In this document: piece by piece, positions 27,247-35,707 of the stretch | Layout of the letters: each line of letters begins with the position of its first letter | Position numbering within the stretch: the stretch's first letter is position 1 | From: Paenilisteria newyorkensis | GTDB taxonomy: Bacteria; Bacillota; Bacilli; Lactobacillales; Listeriaceae | Length of the DNA stretch: 64,000 nt | Reading direction: 5' to 3' | Assembly: GCF_000766145.1 (NCBI RefSeq) | Contig: NZ_JNFB01000040.1 | Location: 1 to 64,000, forward strand | Notes under the pieces: generated by a model | Database searches by the model: none | What the model saw: only the letters and a program-made list of their open reading frames with translations | What the model was told of the DNA's origin: nothing | Position numbers and translations under genes: made by a program

Positions 27247-29264
27247 GCTTTGACACCTTCTTTTGCGAGATGCTCTGCCGTTTTTTGTGCGATGGCTGTG
27301 GCTGTGAGGCCGTACGCTTCGAAAAGTTGCGCTGCTGGGGCGGAGTCGCCGAAATGGTCGATGCCAATATTGAGCCCAGCTGTTCCGGTGAATTCTTTCC
27401 AGCCAAATGTGGCGCCGGCTTCGATGGAAACGCGGGCTTTGACGGCGCTTGGTAGGACGCTTTCTTGATAGGCTTCGGTTGTTTTGGCAAAGCGATCCCA
27501 ACTCGGGAGGCTGACAACGGAGGCGTCGATATGATTTTCATCGTGCAGGACGCGTTGGGTCTCTAAGGCTAGCGATATTTCGGAACCGGTCGCGATGAGG
27601 ATGGCTTCTGGGATGGTGGCGCATGATGGTGAGATGGTGTAACCGCCGTGCTTGACGCCTTCATCGATGGTGGGTTGCGGGTTCGGAAGGATTGGTAGGT
27701 CTTGGCGGGACAGAATGAGCGCGACGGGTCCTTCCGTGTTTTCGGCTGCGAGCGCCCATGCTGTGCGGGTTTCTTTGGCATCGGCTGGACGGATAATCGA
27801 GAGGCCTGGCATGGCTCGTAATGACGCCAAATGTTCGATTGGTTCGTGTGTTGGGCCGTCTTCGCCGACTGCGATGCTATCGTGTGTGAAAACGTACGTG
27901 ACGGGGAGCTTCATGAGTGCGGCCATTCGGATGGCTGGTCGGATATAATCGGAAAATACGAAAAATGTGGATCCGAAAATGCGGAGGCCTCCGTGCAATG
28001 CCATTCCGTTCATCATGGCTCCCATCGCGAATTCGCGGACGCCGAACCAGATGTTGCGCCCTGTTGGATTTTTTGCTGTGTAGGCTGGGCTTTCGTCGAT
28101 GAATGTTTTGTTGGAACAGCCTAAATCTGCGGAACCGCCGAATAGTTCAGGTAGTTTCGCCGCTAGCGCGTTGATCATATTTCCAGATGCGCTTCGGGTT
28201 GCGATTTTTTTACTGCTTGCATCCTCAAAATTCGGGAAATTGGCTTGCCAATCGGTCGGTAGTTTGCCCGTGATGACGCGTTGGAATTCGGCGGCTAATT
28301 CTGGGTGTGCTTTGGCGTAATTGGTGACGAGATTATTCCACTGTGTTTCTTTTTCCGCGCCGCTTTTTGGGTAATTTTCGAGATAGTCTTGCACTTCGGC
28401 TGGAACGGTGAAGGGTTCATGATTCCAGTCATAGGCTTTTTTGGCGGCGGTGGCTTCGACGGTGCCTAGTGGTGCGCCGTGACTCGCGGAACTTCCTGCT
28501 TTTGTTGGAGCGCCGTAACCGATGACCGTCTTCACTTCGATGAGTGTTGGCTTCTGGCTCTTTTTGGCTTTTGTGATGGAAGCTTGAATCGCAGCCAAAT
28601 CGTTGCCATCTTCTACGCGCAAAACTTCCCAGCCGTACGCTTCGAATCGATTTTGAACGTTTTCGCTGAAGGAGGCGCTTAAATCGCCGTCAAGTGAGAT
28701 ATCATTGGAATCGTAGAGCACGATGAGTTTTTTTAGTTGGAGATGGCCTGCAAGTGAGGCGGCTTCGGATGCCACGCCTTCCATCAAGTCGCCGTCTCCG
28801 CAGATAGCATACGTGAAGTGGTCGACGATTTGGTAGTCATCTTTATTGTACTGAGCGGCAAGATGCGATTCGGCAAGCGCCATTCCAGCTGCCATCGCGA
28901 TACCTTGTCCTAGCGGCCCACTTGTTGCGTCCACGCCTGCAGTAAGGCCAAGTTCTGGGTGTCCGGGCGTTCTGCTTTCGTATTGACGAAATCGTTTTAA
29001 GTCGCTTATTTCTAAGTCATAGCCAAATAGATGAGTCAAGCTGTAAAGTAAGGCTGATCCATGTCCAGCGGCTAATACGAAGCGGTCGCGGTTGAACCAG
29101 TTTGGGTTGATTGGATTGAAATTCAGGTTTTTCGCCCAGAGCATGTATGCCATTGGAGCCGCCCCCATCGGCATGCCTGGATGGCCTGAGTTCGCTTTTT
29201 CAATCATGTCTATCGATAAGGCTCGCACCGTGTCGATGGTTTGTTGGTCTAATGTTTTTTTCAA
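27243..29264 (-). CDS. tkt: Transketolase
   Basis: A 673-residue thiamine-diphosphate enzyme of the pentose phosphate pathway. N-terminal pyrophosphate domain: [26 protein letters not shown] and [13 protein letters not shown] with NDISLDG, the ThDP motif. Middle domain: [10 protein letters not shown]. Full length. The TTG at 29264, eight bases after GGGAG, is the best-supported start; a GTG three codons earlier touches that site. A second transketolase lies at the right edge of the window, so this copy is specific to the operon. Confidence 0.95.
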   Translation of the reverse strand: MKKTLDQQTIDTVRALSIDMIEKANSGHPGMPMGAAPMAYMLWAKNLNFNPINPNWFNRDRFVLAAGHGSALLYSLTHLFGYDLEISDLKRFRQYESRTPGHPELGLTAGVDATSGPLGQGIAMAAGMALAESHLAAQYNKDDYQIVDHFTYAICGDGDLMEGVASEAASLAGHLQLKKLIVLYDSNDISLDGDLSASFSENVQNRFEAYGWEVLRVEDGNDLAAIQASITKAKKSQKPTLIEVKTVIGYGAPTKAGSSASHGAPLGTVEATAAKKAYDWNHEPFTVPAEVQDYLENYPKSGAEKETQWNNLVTNYAKAHPELAAEFQRVITGKLPTDWQANFPNFEDASSKKIATRSASGNMINALAAKLPELFGGSADLGCSNKTFIDESPAYTAKNPTGRNIWFGVREFAMGAMMNGMALHGGLRIFGSTFFVFSDYIRPAIRMAALMKLPVTYVFTHDSIAVGEDGPTHEPIEHLASLRAMPGLSIIRPADAKETRTAWALAAENTEGPVALILSRQDLPILPNPQPTIDEGVKHGGYTISPSCATIPEAILIATGSEISLALETQRVLHDENHIDASVVSLPSWDRFAKTTEAYQESVLPSAVKARVSIEAGATFGWKEFTGTAGLNIGIDHFGDSAPAAQLFEAYGLTATAIAQKTAEHLAKEGVKA

Positions 29265-29303
29265 TGTATTCACTCCCAATTGTGATTTATCGCACATAAA
29301 TAA

Positions 29304-29975
29304 TTATCTTTTTACTTCTGACCAAATTTGAACGCAACGCTCGGCATAGGTTTTGTTATCCTTTTTATGGAATAAGGCAGACGTTCCGAGTACAAAAATA
29401 TCAGGTAGGCAGTCGCTCATTTCGCCTATTGTTGTGGCGTTGATATTGCCGTCCACTTCGATGAGCGGCGCATAGGCGTTGTCTGCCAGAATTGCTTGCA
29501 ATGCTCGTAGTTTTTCTAACACGCTTTGTTGAAATGCTTGTCCTGCAAAACCTGGATTTACGGTCATCATCAGTACCATTTCTACGTCATTTAAATATGG
29601 CAAAATGACTTCGAGTGGTGTTTCTGGATTCAGCGCAATGGCTGGTTTTATGTGGTAGCTACGGATTTTCTGAATGACTGCTGGGACGTCTTCACAAACT
29701 TCGACATGGAACGAGATGTATTCGGGCTTTATTTTGGCAAACATTTCAATATATTTCAATGGATCTATGGTAGCAAGGTGGATATCAAGGGCTATGTTCG
29801 TCGCCTCTTTTACCGCCAGCAGCCATTCTGGGCCAATCGCCAAATTATTCACATACTTGCCATCCATGACATCACAATGTAAAAGGTCTATTCCAGCAGC
29901 GTCCAATCGCTCTAGTTCGTCCGCGATATGTAGCTGATCCGCGCACATAATAGAGGCTGCAATGCGTGTTGCCAT
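29304..29975 (-). CDS. Ribulose-phosphate 3-epimerase family protein (second copy)
   Basis: A 223-residue paralogue of the epimerase at 26602. The barrel landmarks remain (LLHCDVMDGKYVNNLAIGPE, DIHLATIDPLKYI, MTVNPGFAGQAF, LIEVDGNI), but the usual FVPN becomes YVNN and DGG becomes DGN. These changes are typical of the AlsE-like/pentulose-hexulose phosphate epimerase branch. It may therefore act on the specific ketose phosphate from the imported polyol, for example a tagatose- or allulose-type sugar; this is inference. Confidence 0.85.
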   Translation of the reverse strand: MATRIAASIMCADQLHIADELERLDAAGIDLLHCDVMDGKYVNNLAIGPEWLLAVKEATNIALDIHLATIDPLKYIEMFAKIKPEYISFHVEVCEDVPAVIQKIRSYHIKPAIALNPETPLEVILPYLNDVEMVLMMTVNPGFAGQAFQQSVLEKLRALQAILADNAYAPLIEVDGNINATTIGEMSDCLPDIFVLGTSALFHKKDNKTYAERCVQIWSEVKR

Positions 29976-30638
29976 TTAGATCCGACCTCCTTTTGCGTGA
30001 AGTTGGAAGGTTTGAATGCTATCTGTGGCTAACTTGTTCGCCATCATGACTTCCACCAAATCTGCTGATATCGTCACATCTGTCGCCCCAGCTATAAGCG
30101 TTTCTGTGATTTGCGCTGTATTTTTAAAACTGGCGCCGAGAATTTTCGTTGGAACGCCTAGCTGTTTAAAAAGTGTCGCTGTGTCTGAGATGATTCTTGT
30201 TGCGTGGAGTCCCTGATTCGCCATTCTGTTGACGTAAGGCGCTACCCAATCACAACCTGCAAGCGCTGCGAGATAACTTTGCTCCACTGAAAAAATGGCT
30301 GTGGCCAAAATTTCAACGTCTGGCCGTTCTTGTTTTAACTGTGCCATCACACAAAAACCGTTTTGATCAGCTGGAATTTTGATAGCGATTCTAGCATCTT
30401 TTGAAAGAATGGTTTGGGCATCTTCGTATAGTTCGGCTTGCGTTTCGCCAGTTGCTTGAATGAAAAGGCGTTGATTTTCGTCAAGGAGCGATAATATTTC
30501 CCGGGAAATAATTGCGCGCGTCTTCCCTTTTTCTTTGGCAAGTAGCGTCGGATTGGTTGTGACACCGCTGAGCCATTGGAATGGTAGGATTGCTTCGATT
30601 TCAGTTATATTCGCTGTATCTAAAAACATGACCTTCAC
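29976..30638 (-). CDS. Transaldolase-like protein (TalC / fructose-6-phosphate aldolase family)
   Basis: A 220-residue class I aldolase barrel. It has FLDTANITEIE at the N-terminus, GVTTNPTLL (25-33), the Schiff-base lysine K87 in RIAIKIPA, and the TAIFSVEQSYLAALAG strand. At this length it belongs with the TalC/FSA group rather than long transaldolases. It would interconvert sugar phosphates with transketolase in the same operon. It abuts its neighbours with no gap, indicating one transcript. Confidence 0.9.
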   Translation of the reverse strand: MKVMFLDTANITEIEAILPFQWLSGVTTNPTLLAKEKGKTRAIISREILSLLDENQRLFIQATGETQAELYEDAQTILSKDARIAIKIPADQNGFCVMAQLKQERPDVEILATAIFSVEQSYLAALAGCDWVAPYVNRMANQGLHATRIISDTATLFKQLGVPTKILGASFKNTAQITETLIAGATDVTISADLVEVMMANKLATDSIQTFQLHAKGGRI

Positions 30639-30639
30639 C

Positions 30640-31089
30640 TCACGATTCGTTTTTTAATTCGATTGCTGTGATCATTTGTAATCGGCGTGCATGACGTTCT
30701 CCACCAAATGTGGCGTCTAGCCAAGTGTCTACGATTCGTAGTGCCAAGCCTTCGCCAACAACGCGTTCACCAAGGCATAGAATATTGCTATCGTTATGCT
30801 CTCGTGTCGCTTGTGCGCTGAAGCAATCAGAGACTACTGCGGCACGAATTCCTGCGACTTTATTTGCTGCGATAGACATGCCAATCCCAGTTCCACAACA
30901 CAAAATGCCCAAATCGGCTTCTCCGCTATTCACTTGATTGGCGACTTCTTCTGCATATGATGGAAAATCAACGCTGGCATCACTGTAGGTGCCTATATCT
31001 GATACTTGAGCGCCTCGCGTATTTAGATGAGTAACAATGGCATCTTTCAACCTCCTGCCTCCGTGATCGCATCCAATGGTTATTTTCAT
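30640..31089 (-). CDS. rpiB: Ribose-5-phosphate isomerase B / LacA-type isomerase
   Basis: A 149-residue RpiB/LacAB isomerase. MKITIGCDHGGRRLKD gives the N-terminal nucleotide-like fold, and LCCGTGIGMSIAANKV (63-78) the catalytic Cys and phosphate loop. HNDSNILCLGERV is the conserved third block. The ATG at 31089 has GAGGGTG eight bases upstream, so the five-codon-longer frame is not needed. It interconverts ribose and ribulose 5-phosphates, or the equivalent for the imported polyol. Confidence 0.93.
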   Translation of the reverse strand: MKITIGCDHGGRRLKDAIVTHLNTRGAQVSDIGTYSDASVDFPSYAEEVANQVNSGEADLGILCCGTGIGMSIAANKVAGIRAAVVSDCFSAQATREHNDSNILCLGERVVGEGLALRIVDTWLDATFGGERHARRLQMITAIELKNES

Positions 31090-31105
31090 TTTTTTCACCC
31101 TCATT

Positions 31106-31273
31106 CTAGATTTTCAACCCCTGATTCGCGTATAATGAATGACAACAGAAACAGATGTGATACGCCAATATGACATCTGTTTCCGTTGCTTTTAGAGGAT
31201 AACTGTATGCTTGAATGAGCCCGCCAGCTTTTTCTTGTGTATTGGTTGTCCTTTTTTGTCGTTGTTTTAGCAT
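31106..31273 (-). CDS. Small hypothetical protein inside the PTS operon
   Basis: A 55-codon frame in the only sizeable gap of the operon, with a strong GGAGG site eight bases before the ATG. It begins MLKQRQKRTTNTQEKAGG, and the C-terminal half has a Cys/His cluster (HICFCCHSLY). No family is recognised. The coding region contains the hairpin at 31148-31183, so it may be a leader-type or degenerate gene rather than a functional protein. A frame of 62 codons in another phase here lacks a ribosome site. Confidence 0.4.
   Translation of the reverse strand: MLKQRQKRTTNTQEKAGGLIQAYSYPLKATETDVILAYHICFCCHSLYANQGLKI
31148..31183 (-). other. Hairpin within the operon (rpiB leader)
   Basis: GAAACAGATGT and ACATCTGTTTC are exact 11-base arms around 14 bases, with no T run after them. 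Possibly an mRNA processing or stability element between the dehydrogenases and the isomerase genes. Confidence 0.5.
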
Positions 31274-31292
31274 GGTCGTTATCCTCCAATCG

Positions 31293-32324
31293 TTAAGATT
31301 TCACTAATACTTTGATTTCATTTCCGGCCATGACCGCTTCAAAACCGTCGCGCCATTCTTCTAAATCATAGACTTTCGTGATCATTCGCTCGGTATCGAT
31401 TTTCCCATTGGCTAGTAGGTCTAAGGCGATGTGCCATGAGCTAGGCTTCTGCGATCTGCTGCCGATATAGGTGATTTCGCGCTGAATAATAGATTCTTCA
31501 TCGATGGGATTGCATTTCTCCGCAAAAAGTCCAACTTGGCCGAATGTGCCTTTTTTGGCGGTTAGTGGCAAGCCTTGATTTACTGCGGGAACAGCGCCTG
31601 AGCAGTCGAACACTTTATCTGCGCCATAGCCTTCTGTCATCTCGAAAACGATGTCTGCCAAATTCTCCTGCATCGTGTCTACTGTGCGATCGATGCAAAG
31701 TTCTGTCGCCAATTTCAACCGTTCGCTATCCTTCGTAATTCCTGCCATGATAACTGTCGCGCCTTGTGCTTTCACAACTTGTGCGAGTAGCAATCCGATT
31801 GGTCCTGGGCCGAAAATCAATACCGTATCGGTTGGCTCAATCGTCGTTTTTTCAAGTGCGGCGTGGACGCAACATGCGAGTGGCTCTGTGAGTGCCGCGG
31901 CTTGATAGGAAATCGAATCCGCTAATAGATGACAGCTTTCCTCGCGTGACAACACATACTCCGCAAAACTACCATCCGCCTGCGTTCCAATGCCACGTCG
32001 ATGCGAACAAAGATTATACTCTTTTTCCAAGCAAAATTTGCACGTTCCGCACGTTTCGAATGTCGTCTCACTTGTTACCCGATCGCCCACTTTGAGCCAC
32101 GTTACATCTGGCCCAATCGCGACCACTTCACCTGAAAACTCATGTCCCAGCGTCACTGGCGTCGTTGGATTGCCGTACTCGCCTTTAAATGTATGAATAT
32201 CAGACCCGCAAATCCCAGTATAGGCCACTTTGATTTTCACACGATCTCCGTAAACCTCTGGCTCAGCGACATCTTTTAATATCATCTTGTCAAATCCTGA
32301 TTCTGTTTTTACAACTGCTTTCAC
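31293..32324 (-). CDS. Zinc-dependent polyol dehydrogenase
   Basis: A 343-residue medium-chain dehydrogenase (sorbitol/threonine dehydrogenase type). Catalytic zinc ligands are C39 (TGICGSDIH) and H61-E62 (LGHEFSGE). The structural zinc lobe is CGTCKFCLEKEYNLC. The NAD fold is VLIFGPGPIGLLLAQ. It would oxidise the polyol phosphate delivered by the PTS to a ketose phosphate. It follows the paralogous dehydrogenase with a 6-base gap. Corresponds to lmo2663 in my recollection of L. monocytogenes. Confidence 0.92.
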   Translation of the reverse strand: MKAVVKTESGFDKMILKDVAEPEVYGDRVKIKVAYTGICGSDIHTFKGEYGNPTTPVTLGHEFSGEVVAIGPDVTWLKVGDRVTSETTFETCGTCKFCLEKEYNLCSHRRGIGTQADGSFAEYVLSREESCHLLADSISYQAAALTEPLACCVHAALEKTTIEPTDTVLIFGPGPIGLLLAQVVKAQGATVIMAGITKDSERLKLATELCIDRTVDTMQENLADIVFEMTEGYGADKVFDCSGAVPAVNQGLPLTAKKGTFGQVGLFAEKCNPIDEESIIQREITYIGSRSQKPSSWHIALDLLANGKIDTERMITKVYDLEEWRDGFEAVMAGNEIKVLVKS

Positions 32325-32330
32325 TTTTTT

Positions 32331-33377
32331 TCACTCCTCCTGTGGTAAAATCATGACTTTGTTATAATCCTCTTTTCGACTGAGTATCATCGCGAATGCG
32401 TCACCCGTTTCGCTTACTTTATAGCGGTGCGAAATCAATGGTTTCAACTGGATTCGCCCTTGATTCACGAAAGCAATCGATGTCGTCCATTCTTCTCCTG
32501 GAAACGGTGCCGAATAAGAATTCCAAAAACCTTTTAACGTTAACTCTCGCCTGAAAATATTCTCAAATGCTTCTTCGGGTAGCAAAACATCTGCGTACGC
32601 AATACCGAGATAGCCAATCTTGCCTTTTTTCTTCGTCACGTGTAGGCATTGTTCCTGCGTAATCTTAGAACCAGCGCACTCCAATGCGATATCGGCGCCA
32701 CTTCCGTCAGTGTATTCGCGCACTTTTTCAGCTAAATTTTCTTGGAGCGGATTAATCGTGTAACGGCACCCAAACTTGCGAGCTTCCGCCAATTTCCCGT
32801 CACTAATATCCACCGCGATAACATCCTTCACGCCTGCTAGCTGTAAGCACTGCACCACAAGGATTCCGATCGTCCCAATTCCAAAAACAACAACCGTATC
32901 GCCGAGTTCTGGCTTAATGCCTAGCACGCCATGCATCGCTACAGCGAGCGGTTCTAACATCGCCGCTACCTCAAAATCCATATCGCCAATCCCAATCACA
33001 TTTGTTGCTTTCAACACCACATTTTCTGCAAAAGCACCGTGGAAATGAGAGCCGACCATCCGATAATTTTCGCATAGGGAGAATTCGCCTTGTTGACAAT
33101 ACTCGCATGTCCCACAAGGAACGAGCGGAATCCCAGCAACGCGCTCTCCGACAGCAACCTCGGTCACGTCCGCACCTTTTTCCACGACCACGCCTGCGAA
33201 TTCGTGTCCCATTACCGCCGGAAGTGGATATTTCCACCGCGTCTGCATTTTATGAATATCCGAGCCACAAATCCCAGCCGCCATCACTTTCACGCGTACC
33301 TCATCCTTGCCACAAACCGCTTCTTCCAACTCTTCCGCCCTGATCTCATTATTTTCATATAAAACCGCTGCTCGCAT
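32331..33377 (-). CDS. Zinc-dependent dehydrogenase (GatD-like, polyol phosphate)
   Basis: A 348-residue medium-chain dehydrogenase, paralogous to the next gene. C37 (AGICGSDIH), H58-E59 (MGHEFAGV) and the structural cysteines CGTCEYCQQGEFSLC are intact; VVVFGIGTIGILVVQ is the NAD-binding turn. Similarity in layout to galactitol-1-phosphate 5-dehydrogenase fits the galactitol-type PTS genes directly upstream. Two dehydrogenases in series suggest two substrates or two oxidation positions. Confidence 0.92.
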   Translation of the reverse strand: MRAAVLYENNEIRAEELEEAVCGKDEVRVKVMAAGICGSDIHKMQTRWKYPLPAVMGHEFAGVVVEKGADVTEVAVGERVAGIPLVPCGTCEYCQQGEFSLCENYRMVGSHFHGAFAENVVLKATNVIGIGDMDFEVAAMLEPLAVAMHGVLGIKPELGDTVVVFGIGTIGILVVQCLQLAGVKDVIAVDISDGKLAEARKFGCRYTINPLQENLAEKVREYTDGSGADIALECAGSKITQEQCLHVTKKKGKIGYLGIAYADVLLPEEAFENIFRRELTLKGFWNSYSAPFPGEEWTTSIAFVNQGRIQLKPLISHRYKVSETGDAFAMILSRKEDYNKVMILPQEE

Positions 33378-33405
33378 TTTTCCAACTTCCTTTCAAAAAA
33401 CACCT

Positions 33406-34686
33406 TTATTTGCCGAATATAGCTTGATAACCTTCAGAGAATTTCAAAATGAGCCAGTTTAAGAAGTTGCCGCCTAAATCAAGGCTCGAGACTTTCGTTG
33501 CCCCGTCTGGCATTTTGAAATCTGCGCCGTTCATCATCGCCGTGTGTGTATCTGCAAAGTTTGTTGCCATGAGTAGTGAGAAAGCGATAACAATCGTCCC
33601 CGTGATGAGTGACTGCACAATGTTCCCTTTTCTGGAAGCTACGATAAATGCAATATAAAACGGGATTGTCGCCAAATCACCAAATGGCAAAACCCGATTT
33701 CCCGGCAAAATAACCGCCAATAGAAGTGTAATCGGAACGAGCATCAAAGCTGTAGACATAACCGCCGGATGTCCAACAGAAAGCGCCGCATCTAGCCCAA
33801 TATATAATTCCCGACCTTTGAATTTTGACTTCATAAACTCACGTGCGGCTTCTGAAATCGGAATTAAACCTTCCATCAAAATCTTCACCATACGTGGCAT
33901 GAGGAGCATAACCGCTGCCATGGAAATCCCGACTTGCAACACTTCACCAAGATCATAACCTGCGAGTAAACCGATTCCAATACCTAGAATCAAGCCCATC
34001 ATCATCGGTTCCCCGAAAATACCAAAGCGTTTTTGAATCGACTCTGGATCGGCGTGAAGATTGCGCAATCCTGGAATTTTTCCGACAACCCAGCCAATCG
34101 GAATACCAATCGCTCCGAATGCAGCCGTAGAACCAGTCGGCATCGAAATCCCTTTTAGACCGTAGAATCGTTCAACCATCGGCGCCGTTTTATCCGCAAT
34201 AATCAGAACAGCCATCTCATACAAAATCGCGCAGAGAATCGCGAACCACCAGTTACCGCCAGTGACAACATAGCCCGTCGCCCCAGCCGCGATAAAGTGC
34301 CAATAGTTCCAAATATCAATATCCAACGTTTTTGTGATTCTAAAGAAAATAAGTAATAGATTGACAATAAGACAAATCGGAATCAGAATCGCCGCTACCG
34401 GTGATGCCCAAGAAGCCGCAGCCGCTGATGGCCAACCCGCATCAATAATCGTCAAATTCAGGCCAAAACGCTCCACCATTTGTTGCGCCGCGGGACCGAG
34501 ATTCGTCACAAGTAAATTAATCACGAGGTTAATCCCCACAAAACCTATCCCAATTGTAATCCCCGACCGAAACGCCTTTTTAAAACCAGTCCCAAAAATC
34601 ATTCCGATAATCAAAATTGCAATCGGCAAAATAACCGTCGGGCCGAGATTCAAGACATACTGTACACCATCTAAGAGCTTATCCAT
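33406..34686 (-). CDS. PTS galactitol-family transporter subunit IIC
   Basis: A 426-residue membrane permease of the galactitol (Gat) PTS family with about nine to ten spans. It starts MDKLLDGVQYVLNLGPTVIL and contains the family's GITIGIGFVGINL and DAGWPSAAAASWAS segments. The ATG at 34686 has GGAGGAAAAGGGT upstream, so the 24-codon-longer frame, which runs into the repeat element, is not used. It translocates the polyol that IIA/IIB phosphorylate. The 245-base gap to IIB holds repeat copy 2. Confidence 0.93.
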   Translation of the reverse strand: MDKLLDGVQYVLNLGPTVILPIAILIIGMIFGTGFKKAFRSGITIGIGFVGINLVINLLVTNLGPAAQQMVERFGLNLTIIDAGWPSAAAASWASPVAAILIPICLIVNLLLIFFRITKTLDIDIWNYWHFIAAGATGYVVTGGNWWFAILCAILYEMAVLIIADKTAPMVERFYGLKGISMPTGSTAAFGAIGIPIGWVVGKIPGLRNLHADPESIQKRFGIFGEPMMMGLILGIGIGLLAGYDLGEVLQVGISMAAVMLLMPRMVKILMEGLIPISEAAREFMKSKFKGRELYIGLDAALSVGHPAVMSTALMLVPITLLLAVILPGNRVLPFGDLATIPFYIAFIVASRKGNIVQSLITGTIVIAFSLLMATNFADTHTAMMNGADFKMPDGATKVSSLDLGGNFLNWLILKFSEGYQAIFGK

Positions 34687-34705
34687 ACCCTTTTCCTCCT
34701 TTTTA

Positions 34706-34731
34706 GATGGGAGCTTTTTTGTCAAGCTCCC
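34706..34731. repeat. 26-bp direct repeat flanking repeat element copy 2 (left)
   Basis: gatgggagcttttttgtcaa and six more bases recur at 34896-34921 with one difference. Each copy is itself a small hairpin on the minus strand (GGGAG and CTCCC arms). They bracket the palindromic insertion. Confidence 0.75.
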
Positions 34732-34759
34732 TATAGACTGTAGAAAACCACCATACATG

Positions 34760-34921
34760 ATTTCGCGCCAAATCTCAGCGTGTTGACAAATGCTTAGTTT
34801 CTAGGCAAAAGGGAGTACCAGCGCGGAGCGTACTGGGGTACGTGAGCACTGGAACGGAGCTTTCAACGGCGAAAATGAGTGTTTGTCGACACGCTGATGG
34901 GAGTTTTTTTGTCAAGCTCCC
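34760..34921. repeat. Large palindromic repeat element, copy 2 (inside PTS operon)
   Basis: Arms CAGCGTGTTGACAAA (about 34776-34790) and TTTGTCGACACGCTG (34882-34896) enclose the same central hairpin as copies 1 and 3 (GCGGAGCGTAC-tggg-GTACGTG, 34824-34844). The right-hand 26-bp direct repeat is 34896-34921. The element separates the IIB and IIC genes, and no coding frame is expected here. Confidence 0.75.
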
Positions 34922-34931
34922 GACTCTCTAT

Positions 34932-35210
34932 TTACTTCAAACTCGCCAAAATCTCCTCATCCAATTCTTCCATCCCAATCCCTGAAATGTACGCCGTCGC
35001 GATAATCGCTGGAATGCTATACGTCGTCGGCAGAATCGTCGTTGATACAATGAGATCCGCCCCTTCTTGCTTCGACGCTGCTTCCGCGATTTTAATCTGC
35101 TCCACACTCGCGTCAATGCCGTTATCCTTCAACAAATTCTCCACACGATTCATAACGACCGTCGATGTTGCGATTCCTGCTCCACATGCTACCAATACTT
35201 TTTTACTCAT
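34932..35210 (-). CDS. PTS galactitol-family transporter subunit IIB
   Basis: A 92-residue cytosolic phosphocarrier. VLVACGAGIATSTVV contains the phosphorylated Cys9 in the P-loop-like motif of galactitol IIB proteins. The rest alternates strands and helices to ILASLK. Its ATG overlaps the IIA stop by four bases. It passes phosphate from IIA to the substrate during uptake through IIC. Confidence 0.93.
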   Translation of the reverse strand: MSKKVLVACGAGIATSTVVMNRVENLLKDNGIDASVEQIKIAEAASKQEGADLIVSTTILPTTYSIPAIIATAYISGIGMEELDEEILASLK

Positions 35211-35695
35211 AATTTTTCCTCACCCTTCAAATGTAATACGACTTGCGACAACGTTTCGATGATATCATCCGCCGTTTTTGCCGCGAGCAGTGCTTTTACG
35301 TGTTCTTCATTTTGGATTGCACCCATTAATTGTTGCAAAACGGCAAGTTGGCTGTGCGGCTCATTTAGCCCCAACACAAAAATCAAATTCGCCGTCGTTT
35401 CTTGATTCGCGTCCGCCATCTGCTTGAACGGAATTCCCGCCTCACTTGTTAAAACCGCGATAAACTGCTCCGTCACACATTCCGGGTCCGTATGCGGCAA
35501 TGCCACGCCAAAATTTTCTAACTGTAATCCCGTTGGAAAAATGGCCTCCCGTTCCGTCAACTTCTGCAAAAACTGGTCGGTAATCAAGTCCTGCGAAGCC
35601 GCACGCGTGGATACTTCTGCAAAAAGTGCCGTCTGATCTTGGCAAGGCGTCTGCACCCAGATCATCTCTTTCTTTATAAACTGTACTAAATCCAT
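35207..35695 (-). CDS. PTS subunit IIA (fructose/mannitol-type fold)
   Basis: A 162-residue IIA phosphocarrier accepting phosphate from HPr. The active histidine is H68 in ENFGVALPHTDPE; FVLGLNEPHSQLAVLQQLM is the conserved second His region. Two ATGs are in frame: the ATG at 35695 is seven bases from GGAGGA, the one at 35701 touches it, so 35695 is chosen. It lies 12 bases after the regulator stop, in the same operon. Confidence 0.93.
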   Translation of the reverse strand: MDLVQFIKKEMIWVQTPCQDQTALFAEVSTRAASQDLITDQFLQKLTEREAIFPTGLQLENFGVALPHTDPECVTEQFIAVLTSEAGIPFKQMADANQETTANLIFVLGLNEPHSQLAVLQQLMGAIQNEEHVKALLAAKTADDIIETLSQVVLHLKGEEKL

Positions 35696-35707
35696 TCCCA
35701 TTCCTCC

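Noticed and set aside
26780-27541. A 253-codon minus-strand frame rich in Arg, Pro and Ser
   Set aside because: Out-of-frame shadow of rpe and tkt, with low-complexity composition and no family features.
31101-31289. A 62-codon frame in the polyol operon gap
   Set aside because: No ribosome site; the 55-codon frame at 31106-31273 in another phase has a strong one.
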